A stretch of DNA of 31,299 bases from an uncultured Muribaculaceae bacterium (GTDB lineage: Bacteria; Bacteroidota; Bacteroidia; Bacteroidales; Muribaculaceae), in assembly GCA_910583775.1 (NCBI GenBank), contig CAJTYD010000026.1:1-31299 (forward strand), written 5' to 3'. This document shows, piece by piece, positions 7,910 through 15,070 of the stretch (within the stretch, counting starts at the first letter, position 1; every line of letters starts with the position of its first letter). The position numbers and the translations under genes are program-made. The notes under the pieces were generated by a model. The model saw only the letters and a list, made by a program, of their open reading frames with translations, was not told the origin of the DNA and ran no database searches.

Positions 7910-8859
7910 GCGGCTCCCATGACGCGCCCAAGACCGGCGGCTTCAAGGCTTCGCTCAAGTCGATGGACACCGAGGAGACCTTCGACCTCATCTTCTACCG
8001 TCCGATCGGATATATGTGGGCCCTGCTCGCAAAAAAGCTCGGCGTCACGCCCAACGCGATCACCATCGCCTCCATCTTCTTAGGCATCGGCGCCGGCGTC
8101 TGCTTTTATTTCGACAATATCTGGTGGAACATCTTAGGCGTCTTCCTGCTCGTCTGGGCCGACTCCTTCGACAGCGCCGACGGCCAGCTCGCCCGCATGA
8201 CCGGACAGTATTCGCGCATCGGCCGCATCCTCGACGGCTTGAGCGGCGACATCTGGTTCGCCACTATCTATGTGGCGATATGTCTGCGCGAGATCGTCAC
8301 CAGCCAGTTTTTCATCGCCCATCACTGGGTGATCTGGGTGATGGCCGTGGTTACCGGAATCTTTCACGCCATCCAGGCCGCCATGGCCGACTATTACCGC
8401 CAGTTTCACCTCTATTTCCTCAAGGGACGCGAAGGAAGCGAGCTCGAGCGGGCAGCCCTCCTCTGGAAACGCTATCACGCCCTGAGCTGGCGTCATGACT
8501 TCTGGCAGAAGTTCATCCTCATGTTCTACACCAATTATACGGTCGGCCAGGAGAAGCGCACTCCCTGGATGCAGCGCCTGCGCAACGCTCTGCGCGCCCG
8601 CTACGGCGACGACATCCCGACCTCTTTCCGCGAACGCTTCCGCGAAAAGAGCAAGCCTCTGATGAAATATACCAACATCCTCTCCTTCAACACCCGAACG
8701 TTCGCCCTTTTCGCCGCCATTCTTCTCTTCCGGATGCCCTGGCTTTATTTCGCGTTTGAACTCACGGTGCTGAATGTGGTTTTAATATATATGATGTGGC
8801 GTCACGAGCAGATATGCAAGGGCTTCCTCGCCGAGCTCGGAAACGACGATACAAAATAA
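7891..8859 (+). CDS. CDP-alcohol phosphatidyltransferase, probable phosphatidylinositol-phosphate synthase
   Basis: This 322-residue integral membrane enzyme is predicted to transfer a phosphatidyl group from CDP-diacylglycerol to inositol phosphate. The family motif starts at D94: DSADG (94-98), A101-R102, eight residues, G111, then D115. The last catalytic Asp, expected at 119, is Gly, and Asp sits at 120; see findings. Transmembrane helices flank the motif at about 55-73, 78-93, 120-140 and 148-165, with further ones near the C-terminus. The ATG at 7891 is preferred; upstream sequence in this frame is antisense-like filler inside the ATP-grasp gene. Its neighbours, inositol-3-phosphate synthase and a HAD phosphatase, match the inositol-lipid genes described in Bacteroides thetaiotaomicron. 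Confidence 0.87.
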   Translation: MEEKKISGSHDAPKTGGFKASLKSMDTEETFDLIFYRPIGYMWALLAKKLGVTPNAITIASIFLGIGAGVCFYFDNIWWNILGVFLLVWADSFDSADGQLARMTGQYSRIGRILDGLSGDIWFATIYVAICLREIVTSQFFIAHHWVIWVMAVVTGIFHAIQAAMADYYRQFHLYFLKGREGSELERAALLWKRYHALSWRHDFWQKFILMFYTNYTVGQEKRTPWMQRLRNALRARYGDDIPTSFRERFREKSKPLMKYTNILSFNTRTFALFAAILLFRMPWLYFAFELTVLNVVLIYMMWRHEQICKGFLAELGNDDTK

Positions 8860-8884
8860 TGAAAACCAATCAAACTGCAATACT

Positions 8885-9607
8885 ATGGATTTCGATCTCT
8901 CAAAAATCAAAGGCATCATCTTCGATTACGGCGGCACGCTCGACACCGGCGGCGACCACTGGAGCGAAGTAATCTGGGACGCATACCGGAAGGCCGGGAT
9001 AGCCGTCGACAAACCGATATTCCGCGAGGCATACGTTGAGGCAGAGCGCGAGCTCGCACGCACTCGCCATATACTTCCCGAGCATGACTTCCATGATCTC
9101 CTCCTGATCAAGATGCGACTCGAGCTGCAGTGGCTCTCTGAAAACGGTCATTTCCCTCCTGCACAGGTTGAAGAAAAGGCCGCGGAGGTTGCCCGGATAT
9201 GCTACGAAGCAGCCAAGGCAAAGGTTGCAGAGGCCATACCCGTACTCGAGGAGCTCTCCGGGCGCTTCAGGCTCGTACTTGTCTCTAATTTCTACGGCAA
9301 CATATCGACCGTGCTCAAGGATTTCGGAATTCTCCGTTTCTTTCCCGACATCATCGAGAGCGCGGTTGTTGGCATCCGCAAACCCGACCCCGAGATCTTC
9401 AACCTCGGAGTCAGGAAGATGCACCTCCTCCCGCAGGAAGTGCTCGTGATCGGCGACAGCTACCGCAAGGATATCCTTCCGGCCGAGAAATTAGGCTGCC
9501 GCGTGCTATGGCTCAAAGGGAAAGGCTGGACTCCCGAGGAAGACGCGCAGCTCCATCCCGACATCATCGCCTCGCTCGACGAGATATTGGGAATGATGGC
9601 GGAATAA
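8885..9607 (+). CDS. HAD-family hydrolase, probable phosphatidylinositol-phosphate phosphatase
   Basis: This 240-residue cytosolic HAD protein has a cap domain at about 20-105. Motif I is IIFDYGGTLDT (nucleophile D14), motif II is VLVSNF, motif III supplies K166 in GIRKPDPEIF, and motif IV is VIGDSYRKD (D191). The usual second Asp of motif I (DxDxT) is Gly16, so the general acid/base is absent or supplied elsewhere. From its position between the phosphatidyltransferase and inositol-3-phosphate synthase genes, the likely job is to dephosphorylate phosphatidylinositol phosphate to phosphatidylinositol. A HAD phosphatase with this role is reported for the equivalent cluster in Bacteroides thetaiotaomicron. 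It starts 25 bp after the phosphatidyltransferase and ends the tight part of the operon. Confidence 0.85.
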   Translation: MDFDLSKIKGIIFDYGGTLDTGGDHWSEVIWDAYRKAGIAVDKPIFREAYVEAERELARTRHILPEHDFHDLLLIKMRLELQWLSENGHFPPAQVEEKAAEVARICYEAAKAKVAEAIPVLEELSGRFRLVLVSNFYGNISTVLKDFGILRFFPDIIESAVVGIRKPDPEIFNLGVRKMHLLPQEVLVIGDSYRKDILPAEKLGCRVLWLKGKGWTPEEDAQLHPDIIASLDEILGMMAE

Positions 9608-9685
9608 GTAAAATTGCCATACCCTCATTCACTCAATTTAACATAAAAGGACAAAATAAGCTTTATTTTAACCTAAATTCACCAT

Positions 9686-9724
9686 AATGCCGCATCATTA
9701 ATAATAATTAATGATTGCGGCATT
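9686..9724 (+). terminator. Hairpin after the HAD gene, probable operon terminator
   Basis: AATGCCGCATCATTAA (9686-9701) pairs with TTAATGATTGCGGCATT (9708-9724), 16 bp with one bulged base and a 6-nt AT loop, followed after three A by TTTT. It lies 79 bp after the HAD stop. The U-tract is displaced, so efficiency is uncertain. The stem is nearly symmetric and could work on either strand. Confidence 0.65.
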
Positions 9725-9746
9725 AAATTTTGTCGAAATTTCTTTG
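9715..9746 (+). promoter_or_regulatory. Candidate promoter of inositol-3-phosphate synthase
   Basis: TTG (9715-9717), 21 bp, then TTTCTTTG (9739-9746) approximates the Bacteroidetes pattern with a T for the A of TAnnTTTG. If right, the leader is about 140 nt and the -33 box lies inside the hairpin of the preceding terminator. Confidence 0.35.
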
Positions 9747-9838
9747 CAAAGTGAGAAATCTATGATAATTTTACAATCGATTTTCACCTCCTCTGAAAAG
9801 AGAGCGAAAAATCCTGATAATAATTATCCATCCGGAAA

Positions 9839-9854
9839 TCCGCCGTGCGGCGGA
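9839..9854 (+). promoter_or_regulatory. GC-rich hairpin in the inositol-3-phosphate synthase leader
   Basis: TCCGCC (9839-9844) and GGCGGA (9849-9854) form a 6-bp stem with a GTGC loop, 37 nt before the ATG. It may limit ribosome access or protect the mRNA. The rest of 9608-9891 is AT-rich and shows no open gene. Confidence 0.4.
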
Positions 9855-9891
9855 ATTCCCCCAAAGACAGAAAAGTAGTTACAAAAAAATT

Positions 9892-11235
9892 ATGGCAACA
9901 AGCAATGTTAAAGCCCCTCAGGGCAAACTTGGAGTCCTGGTAGTAGGTCTGGGAGCCGTTTCCACTACCTTTATGACCGGAGTTCTTATGGCTCGCAAGG
10001 GTCTTGCCAAACCTGTGGGCTCAATGACACAATACGACAAGATTCGTGTTGGCAAAGGTGAAGACAAAAAATACCTCCACTATAAGGATATCGTTCCGCT
10101 GGCGGACCTCAACGACATCGTTTTCGGCGCATGGGACGTTTATCCGGCAAACGCATACGAGTCGGCCATCAACGCCGAGGTTCTCAAAGAGAAGGACATC
10201 AATCCCGTGAAGGATGAGCTCGAGGCCATCAAGCCCATGAAGGCAGCCTTCGACCACAACTACGCAAAACGCCTCGAGGGCGACAACGTCAAGAAAGCGA
10301 AAGACCGCTGGGATATGGTTGAGCAGCTCCGCGAGGATATCCGTAACTTCAAGAAAGAGACGGGCGTTGAGCGCGTTGTAGTGCTCTGGGCAGCCTCGAC
10401 AGAGGTTTACGTACCGGTTGACGAGGAGATCCACGGCACGATCGAATCGCTTGAGAAAGCCATGAAGGCCGACGACAAAGAGCACATCGCTCCTTCGATG
10501 TGCTACGCATACGCCGCCCTCAAGGAGGGTGCTCCCTTCATCATGGGCGCACCCAACACCACAGTCGATATCCCCGCGATGTGGGAACTCGCCAAGCAGA
10601 CAGGCATGCCTATCGCCGGAAAAGACTTCAAGACAGGCCAGACTCTGGTGAAATCAGGCTTCGCCCCCATCATCGGCACCCGCTGCCTCGGCCTCAACGG
10701 ATGGTTTTCCACAAACATCCTCGGCAACCGCGACGGCCTCGTGCTTGACGAGCCCGCGAACTTCCGCACAAAAGAGGTTTCCAAGCTCTCCACGCTCGAG
10801 TCGATTCTCGTACCCGAGAACCAGCCCGACCTCTACGGCGCTAACTGCGGCGGCGCAGAGCCCGGCGGCCACCAGGGTTACTATCACAAAGTGCGCATCA
10901 ACTACTATCCCCCGCGCAACGACAACAAGGAGGGATGGGACAACATCGATATCTTCGGCTGGATGGGCTATCCTATGCAGATCAAGATCAACTTCCTCTG
11001 CCGCGACTCCATCCTCGCAGCGCCCCTCTGCCTCGACCTCGTGCTCCTCAGCGACCTCGCAGCCCGCGCAGGCCGTCACGGCACACAGCGCTTCCTCAGC
11101 TTCTTCCTCAAGAGCCCGATGCACGACTACACAAAGGGCGAGGTGCCTGTAAACCACCTCTTCCAGCAGTACACAATGCTCAAGAACGCTATCCGCGAGA
11201 TGGGCGGCTACGAGGCTGACGAAGAAATCGATTGA
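9892..11235 (+). CDS. ino1: Inositol-3-phosphate synthase (MIPS)
   Basis: This 447-residue enzyme converts glucose 6-phosphate to 1L-myo-inositol 3-phosphate using bound NAD, the committed step in making inositol head groups. The N-terminal Rossmann loop is VVGLGAVSTTFMTG (about 17-30). The catalytic half holds GAPNTTVDIPAMWELA, the GKDFKTGQTLVKSG block with the conserved lysines, NGWFSTNILGNRDG and the KSPMHDYTKG segment near the C-terminus. All are typical of the inositol-3-phosphate synthase family. It closes the inositol-lipid cluster but is separated from the HAD gene by a hairpin and a long AT-rich leader, so it can be expressed independently. Its product would feed the phosphatidyltransferase encoded upstream and, in turn, phosphatidylinositol or inositol sphingolipids in the envelope. 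Confidence 0.95.
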   Translation: MATSNVKAPQGKLGVLVVGLGAVSTTFMTGVLMARKGLAKPVGSMTQYDKIRVGKGEDKKYLHYKDIVPLADLNDIVFGAWDVYPANAYESAINAEVLKEKDINPVKDELEAIKPMKAAFDHNYAKRLEGDNVKKAKDRWDMVEQLREDIRNFKKETGVERVVVLWAASTEVYVPVDEEIHGTIESLEKAMKADDKEHIAPSMCYAYAALKEGAPFIMGAPNTTVDIPAMWELAKQTGMPIAGKDFKTGQTLVKSGFAPIIGTRCLGLNGWFSTNILGNRDGLVLDEPANFRTKEVSKLSTLESILVPENQPDLYGANCGGAEPGGHQGYYHKVRINYYPPRNDNKEGWDNIDIFGWMGYPMQIKINFLCRDSILAAPLCLDLVLLSDLAARAGRHGTQRFLSFFLKSPMHDYTKGEVPVNHLFQQYTMLKNAIREMGGYEADEEID

Positions 11236-11298
11236 TCTGAAGGACATAGTTAGCACAACATAATACTACAACAGACAACTTCACATCATGAACGCTTT

Positions 11299-11329
11299 GA
11301 CGCCTTCCTGCGACAGGAAGGCGTCTTTT
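11299..11329 (+). terminator. Intrinsic terminator between MIPS and trmD
   Basis: GACGCCTTCCTG (11299-11310) and CAGGAAGGCGTC (11314-11325) form a perfect 12-bp stem with a CGA loop, followed by TTTT. It ends 25 nt before the trmD ATG, a spacing very like that of the metK leader terminator (24 nt). I see no promoter in the 25-nt gap. Confidence 0.85.
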
Positions 11330-11354
11330 ATAAATATCACCTCACTGAAGAATT

Positions 11355-12029
11355 ATGAGAATAGACATCCTCACGGTTCTGCCCGAAATGATCGAGCCCT
11401 TCTTCAACTGCTCGATCCTTAAGAGGGCACGCGACAAAGGTCTCCTCGAAGTGGAGATCCACAACCTGCGCGACTACACCACAAGCCGTCACCGCAAGGT
11501 GGACGATTATCCTTTCGGCGGCGAGGCCGGAATGGTGATGCAGGTCCAGCCCATCGACAACTGCATCTCGCAGCTCAAGGCACAGCGCGATTACGACGAA
11601 GTGATCTTCACCTCGCCCGACGGCAAGCGCTTCGACCAGCCGATGGCGAACCGCCTCTCCATGCTTGAGAATGTGATTATTTTATGCGGGCATTATAAAG
11701 GTGTCGACTATCGCGTGCGCGAACACCTCGTCACTATGGAAATATCAATCGGCGACTACGTGCTGACCGGGGGTGAACTCCCCGCCGCCGTAATCGCCGA
11801 CGCTATGGTAAGACTTATTCCGGGCGTGATCGGAGACGAGCAGTCGGCTCTCTCCGACTCGTTTCAGGATAATCTTCTCGCACCGCCTGTCTATTCGCGT
11901 CCTGCCGAATACAACGGCTGGCGCGTGCCCGACATCCTGCTTTCGGGTCATGAGGCAAAGATCGCCGAATGGCGATACGAGCAGGCGCTCGAACGCACAA
12001 GGCGTCTGCGTCCCGATCTCCTTGAATAA
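11355..12029 (+). CDS. trmD: tRNA (guanine-N1)-methyltransferase TrmD
   Basis: This 224-residue SPOUT-class enzyme methylates N1 of G37 in tRNAs that read CNN codons, preventing +1 frameshifting. It begins MRIDILTVLPEMIEPF. It carries the trefoil-knot SAM site, including ILCGHYKGVDYRV, SIGDYVLTGGELPAAV and the following PGVIGDEQSALSDSF. The C-terminal helix region ends with RRLRPDLLE. Length is normal for the family. A strong terminator stands 25 nt upstream and no separate promoter is visible. Transcription therefore either comes by read-through from the MIPS gene or from a promoter I cannot recognise. The gene converges on ffh and they share a terminator. Confidence 0.96.
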   Translation: MRIDILTVLPEMIEPFFNCSILKRARDKGLLEVEIHNLRDYTTSRHRKVDDYPFGGEAGMVMQVQPIDNCISQLKAQRDYDEVIFTSPDGKRFDQPMANRLSMLENVIILCGHYKGVDYRVREHLVTMEISIGDYVLTGGELPAAVIADAMVRLIPGVIGDEQSALSDSFQDNLLAPPVYSRPAEYNGWRVPDILLSGHEAKIAEWRYEQALERTRRLRPDLLE

Positions 12030-12033
12030 ATCA

Positions 12034-12073
12034 TAAGAGCTTGTTCCTCGAAATTTTAAGGAACAAGCTCTTA
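12034..12073. terminator. Bidirectional terminator between trmD and ffh
   Basis: TAAGAGCTTGTTCCT (12034-12048) and AGGAACAAGCTCTTA (12059-12073) form a perfect 15-bp stem with a 10-nt loop. It sits between converging genes, 4 bp after the trmD stop and 5 bp after the ffh stop. Flanking A and T residues can serve as weak U-tracts in either direction. Confidence 0.8.
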
Positions 12074-12078
12074 ATATT

Positions 12079-13419
12079 TTAGAAACGGCGCTGCTGCTGT
12101 TTGAGCTGCTTCATCATCTTCATCGGGTTCTTCATCGAGGTCGCCATCTTCATCATCTTGCGGGTGTCCTCGAACTGCTTCAGAAGCCTGTTCACCTCCT
12201 GCAGCGACGTTCCCGAGCCCTTGGCGATGCGCTGACGGCGCGTGCCTTTGATCACGTCGGGATTATGACGCTCGTAGGGGGTCATGGAGTTGATGATGGC
12301 CTCGATGCTCTTGAAGGCGTCGTTGTCGATGTCCATATCCTTGATCGCCTTCCCCACGCCCGGAATCATCGAAGCTAAATCCTTGATGTTACCCATCTTC
12401 TTGATCTGCTGGATCTGATTGAGGAAATCGTCGAAATCAAACTTGTTCTTGCGGATCTTCTCCTGCAGGCGCTCGGCCTCCTTCTGGTCGTAGATCTCCT
12501 GGGCGCGCTTGGCAAGCTCCACGATATCGCCCATGCCGAGGATACGGTTTGCCATACCCTCGGGGTTGAACTCCTGGATATCTTCCATCTTCTCGCCGAC
12601 GCCGACATACTTGATAGGCTTGTCAACCACCGAGCGGATCGAGAGGGCCGCTCCGCCGCGGGTGTCGCCGTCGAGTTTGGTGAGGATCACGCCCTCGAAA
12701 TCGAGTCGGTCGTTAAAGGCCTTGGCGGTGTTAACTGCATCCTGACCTGTCATCGAGTCGACAACGAAGAGAGTCTCCTGAGGCTTCACGGCGTTCTTGA
12801 TGGCCGCGATCTCGTCCATCATCTCCTCGTCGACGGCAAGACGTCCGGCGGTATCGACGATCACCAGGTCATAATGCTTCGACTTTGCCTCGGCCACGGC
12901 ATCGAGAGCGATTTTTACCGGGTCTTTGCTGTCCTCTTCGGTGAAGAAAGGCACCTCTATGCTTTCGGCAAGCACTCGGAGCTGCTCGCGGGCCGCGGGA
13001 CGATATACGTCGGCTCCGACAAGCATCGGATGTTTCCCTTTTGTGTTCTTTAGCTTGCGGGCCAGCTTGGCGGCGAAGGTGGTCTTACCCGCACCCTGCA
13101 GACCCGACATAAGAATAACAGTCGGATTCCCGGTCAGATTCAGCGGAGCCTCCGTTCCGCCCATGAGCGCCACGAGCTCGTCGTGAACGATCTTCACCAT
13201 CAGCTCTTTCGGCTTCAGGGCGTTGATGACGTTCTGACCGATAGCCTTCTGCTTCACGGTGTCGGTGAAGGTCTTGGCCACCTTGTAGCTCACATCGGCA
13301 TCCAGAAGCGCTCTGCGCACATCCTTGAGGGTCTCCGCCACGTTGATCTCCGTGATGCGGCCTTCGCCCTTTAATATCTTGAATGAACGCTCAAGGCGTT
13401 CGGAAAGGTTATTGAACAT
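12079..13419 (-). CDS. ffh: Signal recognition particle protein Ffh
   Basis: Ffh is the SRP54 GTPase that binds signal sequences on translating ribosomes and hands them to FtsY. The 446-residue protein shows the N-domain (1-90) and the G-domain with P-loop GLQGAGKTT (about 109-117), DTAGR (about 191-195) and TKLDGDTRGG (about 248-257). The methionine-rich M-domain (about 300-446) ends MKQLKQQQRRF. The RNA-binding block RRQRIAKGSGTS is present near residue 395. The start is 21-28 nt downstream of a plausible -7 box at 13447-13454. The palindromic element copy 1 lies immediately upstream, between panD and ffh. Read-through from panD is possible because no T-tract terminator is seen between them. 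Confidence 0.97.
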   Translation of the reverse strand: MFNNLSERLERSFKILKGEGRITEINVAETLKDVRRALLDADVSYKVAKTFTDTVKQKAIGQNVINALKPKELMVKIVHDELVALMGGTEAPLNLTGNPTVILMSGLQGAGKTTFAAKLARKLKNTKGKHPMLVGADVYRPAAREQLRVLAESIEVPFFTEEDSKDPVKIALDAVAEAKSKHYDLVIVDTAGRLAVDEEMMDEIAAIKNAVKPQETLFVVDSMTGQDAVNTAKAFNDRLDFEGVILTKLDGDTRGGAALSIRSVVDKPIKYVGVGEKMEDIQEFNPEGMANRILGMGDIVELAKRAQEIYDQKEAERLQEKIRKNKFDFDDFLNQIQQIKKMGNIKDLASMIPGVGKAIKDMDIDNDAFKSIEAIINSMTPYERHNPDVIKGTRRQRIAKGSGTSLQEVNRLLKQFEDTRKMMKMATSMKNPMKMMKQLKQQQRRF

Positions 13420-13446
13420 ATCTTTTATTAATTCAAATTTCGCAAG

Positions 13447-13454
13447 TAAATTTA
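13447..13454 (-). promoter_or_regulatory. Probable ffh -7 promoter element
   Basis: TAAATTTA on the - strand is one base from TAnnTTTG. The equivalent site before uup (30597-30604) reads TAAATTTG. Both are embedded in the same conserved sequence that continues into the palindromic element. No good -33 box is visible; that position falls inside the G/C-asymmetric arm of the element. Confidence 0.45.
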
Positions 13455-13458
13455 AATT

Positions 13459-13553
13459 GGTTTATGGTTTGGGTTTACGGTTTAGATAATACCAATTGTC
13501 TCGATATCCCATTCAAAGGGCAACCTCTAAACCCTCACCTTAAACCCTAAACC
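13459..13553. repeat. Telomere-like palindromic intergenic element, copy 1
   Basis: The left arm (13459-13493) reads GGTTTATGGTTTGGG then TTTACGGTTTAGATAATACC. The right arm (13519-13553) is its imperfect reverse complement, ending CTTAAACCCTAAACC. The arms surround a 25-bp centre holding TTGTC and GATATCC. The element begins 10 bp after the panD stop (read on the - strand) and ends at the ffh promoter region. Homology with copy 3 runs on to about 13431, 63 bp with 4 differences as counted by eye. It has no coding capacity of its own. Confidence 0.85.
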
Positions 13554-13563
13554 TTCATCCCGG

Positions 13564-13911
13564 TTAAAGACGGTTTGTGAGCGTGTCGGGGAAAATCACC
13601 GTGGGCTTCCATGCGGCGGCCTCCTCGGGGGTCATCTGCGCGTAAGTCATGATGATCACCACGTCGCCGGGCTGCGCCTTGCGCGCGGCCGCCCCGTTGA
13701 GGCAGATAACGCCGCTGCCGGGCTCGCCGGCGATCACATACGTGTCGAAACGCTCGCCGTTGTTGTTGTTCACTATCCATACGCGCTGCCCGGGAAGGAT
13801 ATTGGCAGCCTTCAGAAGCGTGCTGTCGATAGTGATGCTTCCTATATAGTTGAGATTCGCCTCTGTCACTGTGACGCGGTGAATCTTCGACATCATCATC
13901 TCTATTAACAT
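13564..13911 (-). CDS. panD: Aspartate 1-decarboxylase (proenzyme)
   Basis: PanD makes beta-alanine from aspartate for pantothenate and coenzyme A. The 115-residue proenzyme self-cleaves between Gly24 and Ser25 (NLNYIGSITID), producing the catalytic pyruvoyl group. The lysine in MSKIHRVTVTEANL and the segment NGERFDTYVI are also family-typical. GSGVICLNGAAARKAQPGD is the most conserved stretch. The start at 13911 (MLIEMMMSKIH) resembles the Bacteroides form, which also has a few residues before SKIH; the internal methionines at positions 5-7 are alternatives. It lies downstream of panC, whose product uses beta-alanine, so the two form a pantothenate unit interrupted by a palindromic element. 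Confidence 0.96.
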   Translation of the reverse strand: MLIEMMMSKIHRVTVTEANLNYIGSITIDSTLLKAANILPGQRVWIVNNNNGERFDTYVIAGEPGSGVICLNGAAARKAQPGDVVIIMTYAQMTPEEAAAWKPTVIFPDTLTNRL

Positions 13912-13930
13912 CTCTGTCAGATTATTAAAT

Positions 13931-14070
13931 AGTTTATGGTTTGGGATTTGGGGTTTATGGTCTGGGGTTATGGTTTAGATAATACCTGTTGTCACTATAA
14001 TCGAATCAAAGGGTAACCTCTAAACCTTAACCTTAAACCCTAAACCGGATTTAAACCCTAAACCGGATTC
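13931..14070. repeat. Telomere-like palindromic intergenic element, copy 2 (expanded)
   Basis: This copy shares the core of copies 1 and 3 (TTTAGATAATACC, TTGTC, then GGGTAACCTCTAAACC with downstream CCTTAAACCCTAAACC). Both arms are longer. The left arm has extra G-runs (TTTGGGATTTGGGG and TCTGGGG). The right arm ends in an 18-bp tandem duplication AAACCCTAAACCGGATTY (14035-14052 and 14053-14070). It fills almost the whole interval between the panC stop (14075) and the panD start. Confidence 0.85.
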
Positions 14071-14074
14071 CGGC

Positions 14075-14935
14075 TCAGGGTTTGCGGTAGGCGATATTGT
14101 CGATCAGGCGAACCTCGCCGCAATAGACCGTGATGCATCCCACGATCCAGGGACTCTCCTCCCATTCCTCAACGGGCAGAAGCGTGCGGGCGTCGACGAT
14201 CTCGAAATATTCCACCCTCATCTGCGGAACGGCGTCGATCTGCTCCACGACGGTATCGTGAGTGGCGCGGACGCCGTGGCTCTTCGAATATTCCACGCTC
14301 TCCTTCAGGGCGCGGTGGATCTCCGGAGCCAGACGGCGCTGCTCGGGTGTCAGAAGCGCGTTGCGGCTCGACAGAGCCAGGCCGTCGTCGGCGCGCTTGA
14401 TCGGACACGGGATGATCTCGACCCTGATGCCCTCCGATTCAACCATATTGCGGATAACGGCGATCTGCTGGAAGTCCTTCTCGCCGAAATACGCCCTGTC
14501 GGGACGAGCGAGCTGGAAGAGACGGCAGACAACCTGCGCCACGCCCTGAAAATGACCCGGACGATACTTCCCCTCCATAACCTCGGCGGCCGTTCCCAGA
14601 CGGAACTCATGACGCGGCTGAGCCGCCGGACCGCCCGGATACATCTCCTCGACCGACGGAGCGAAAACCGCCGTCACGCAGGCCTCGGCCAGCAGACGGA
14701 AATCGTCCTCCTCCTTACGCGGATAGGTGGCAAGGTCGGTAGGATTATTGAATTGCGTCGGATTGACAAACACACTCACGATTACACACGGATTCTCGCT
14801 CACCGCGCGCTCGACAAGCGACAGATGGCCGGCGTGAAGCGCCCCCATCGTCGGCACGAGTCCGATCTGATTGCCGTTTCTTTTCTGATGCCCTACGAAT
14901 TCCTCGAGCTCGGCAACTGTTCTGATTATAATCAT
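14075..14935 (-). CDS. panC: Pantothenate synthetase
   Basis: PanC condenses pantoate and beta-alanine with ATP to give pantothenate. The 286-residue protein shows GLVPTMGALHAGHLSLV with the HxGH nucleotide-binding signature, VSVFVNPTQFN, the RPGHFQGVAQVV region, YFGEKDFQQ with the KDFQQ motif, and DGLALSSRNA with the KMSKS-like loop. It ends RLIDNIAYRKP. The frame is open further upstream to 15004, but MIIIRTVAELEEF at 14935 matches the known family start. The 23 extra residues do not look conserved, so 14935 is used. A -7 promoter element at 15016-15023 would give a leader of about 75 nt. panD follows on the same strand across repeat copy 2. Confidence 0.95.
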   Translation of the reverse strand: MIIIRTVAELEEFVGHQKRNGNQIGLVPTMGALHAGHLSLVERAVSENPCVIVSVFVNPTQFNNPTDLATYPRKEEDDFRLLAEACVTAVFAPSVEEMYPGGPAAQPRHEFRLGTAAEVMEGKYRPGHFQGVAQVVCRLFQLARPDRAYFGEKDFQQIAVIRNMVESEGIRVEIIPCPIKRADDGLALSSRNALLTPEQRRLAPEIHRALKESVEYSKSHGVRATHDTVVEQIDAVPQMRVEYFEIVDARTLLPVEEWEESPWIVGCITVYCGEVRLIDNIAYRKP

Positions 14936-15015
14936 ATTCTTATAATTTGGAACCCGGCACGCCGCCACGGACATCTCCCCGTTGAGCAATGCCGTCATTA
15001 CCATGTTTCAACCTG

Positions 15016-15023
15016 CAAAATTA
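15016..15023 (-). promoter_or_regulatory. Probable panC -7 promoter element
   Basis: The - strand reads TAATTTTGCAG, an exact TAnnTTTG match and the same 11 bases as at the metK promoter (80-90). No convincing -33 box is seen. The decamer repeat begins about 48 bp upstream of it, at 15071. Confidence 0.55.
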
Positions 15024-15070
15024 ATCAAACTTTATGAATCTCCTATAATTTTGGCCCAATCTTCTATTTT

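Noticed and set aside
13447..14070. CRISPR array or true telomere sequence
   Set aside because: Units are short, imperfect and palindromic with no uniform spacers, no cas genes are near, and the copies are internal to a chromosome between housekeeping genes.
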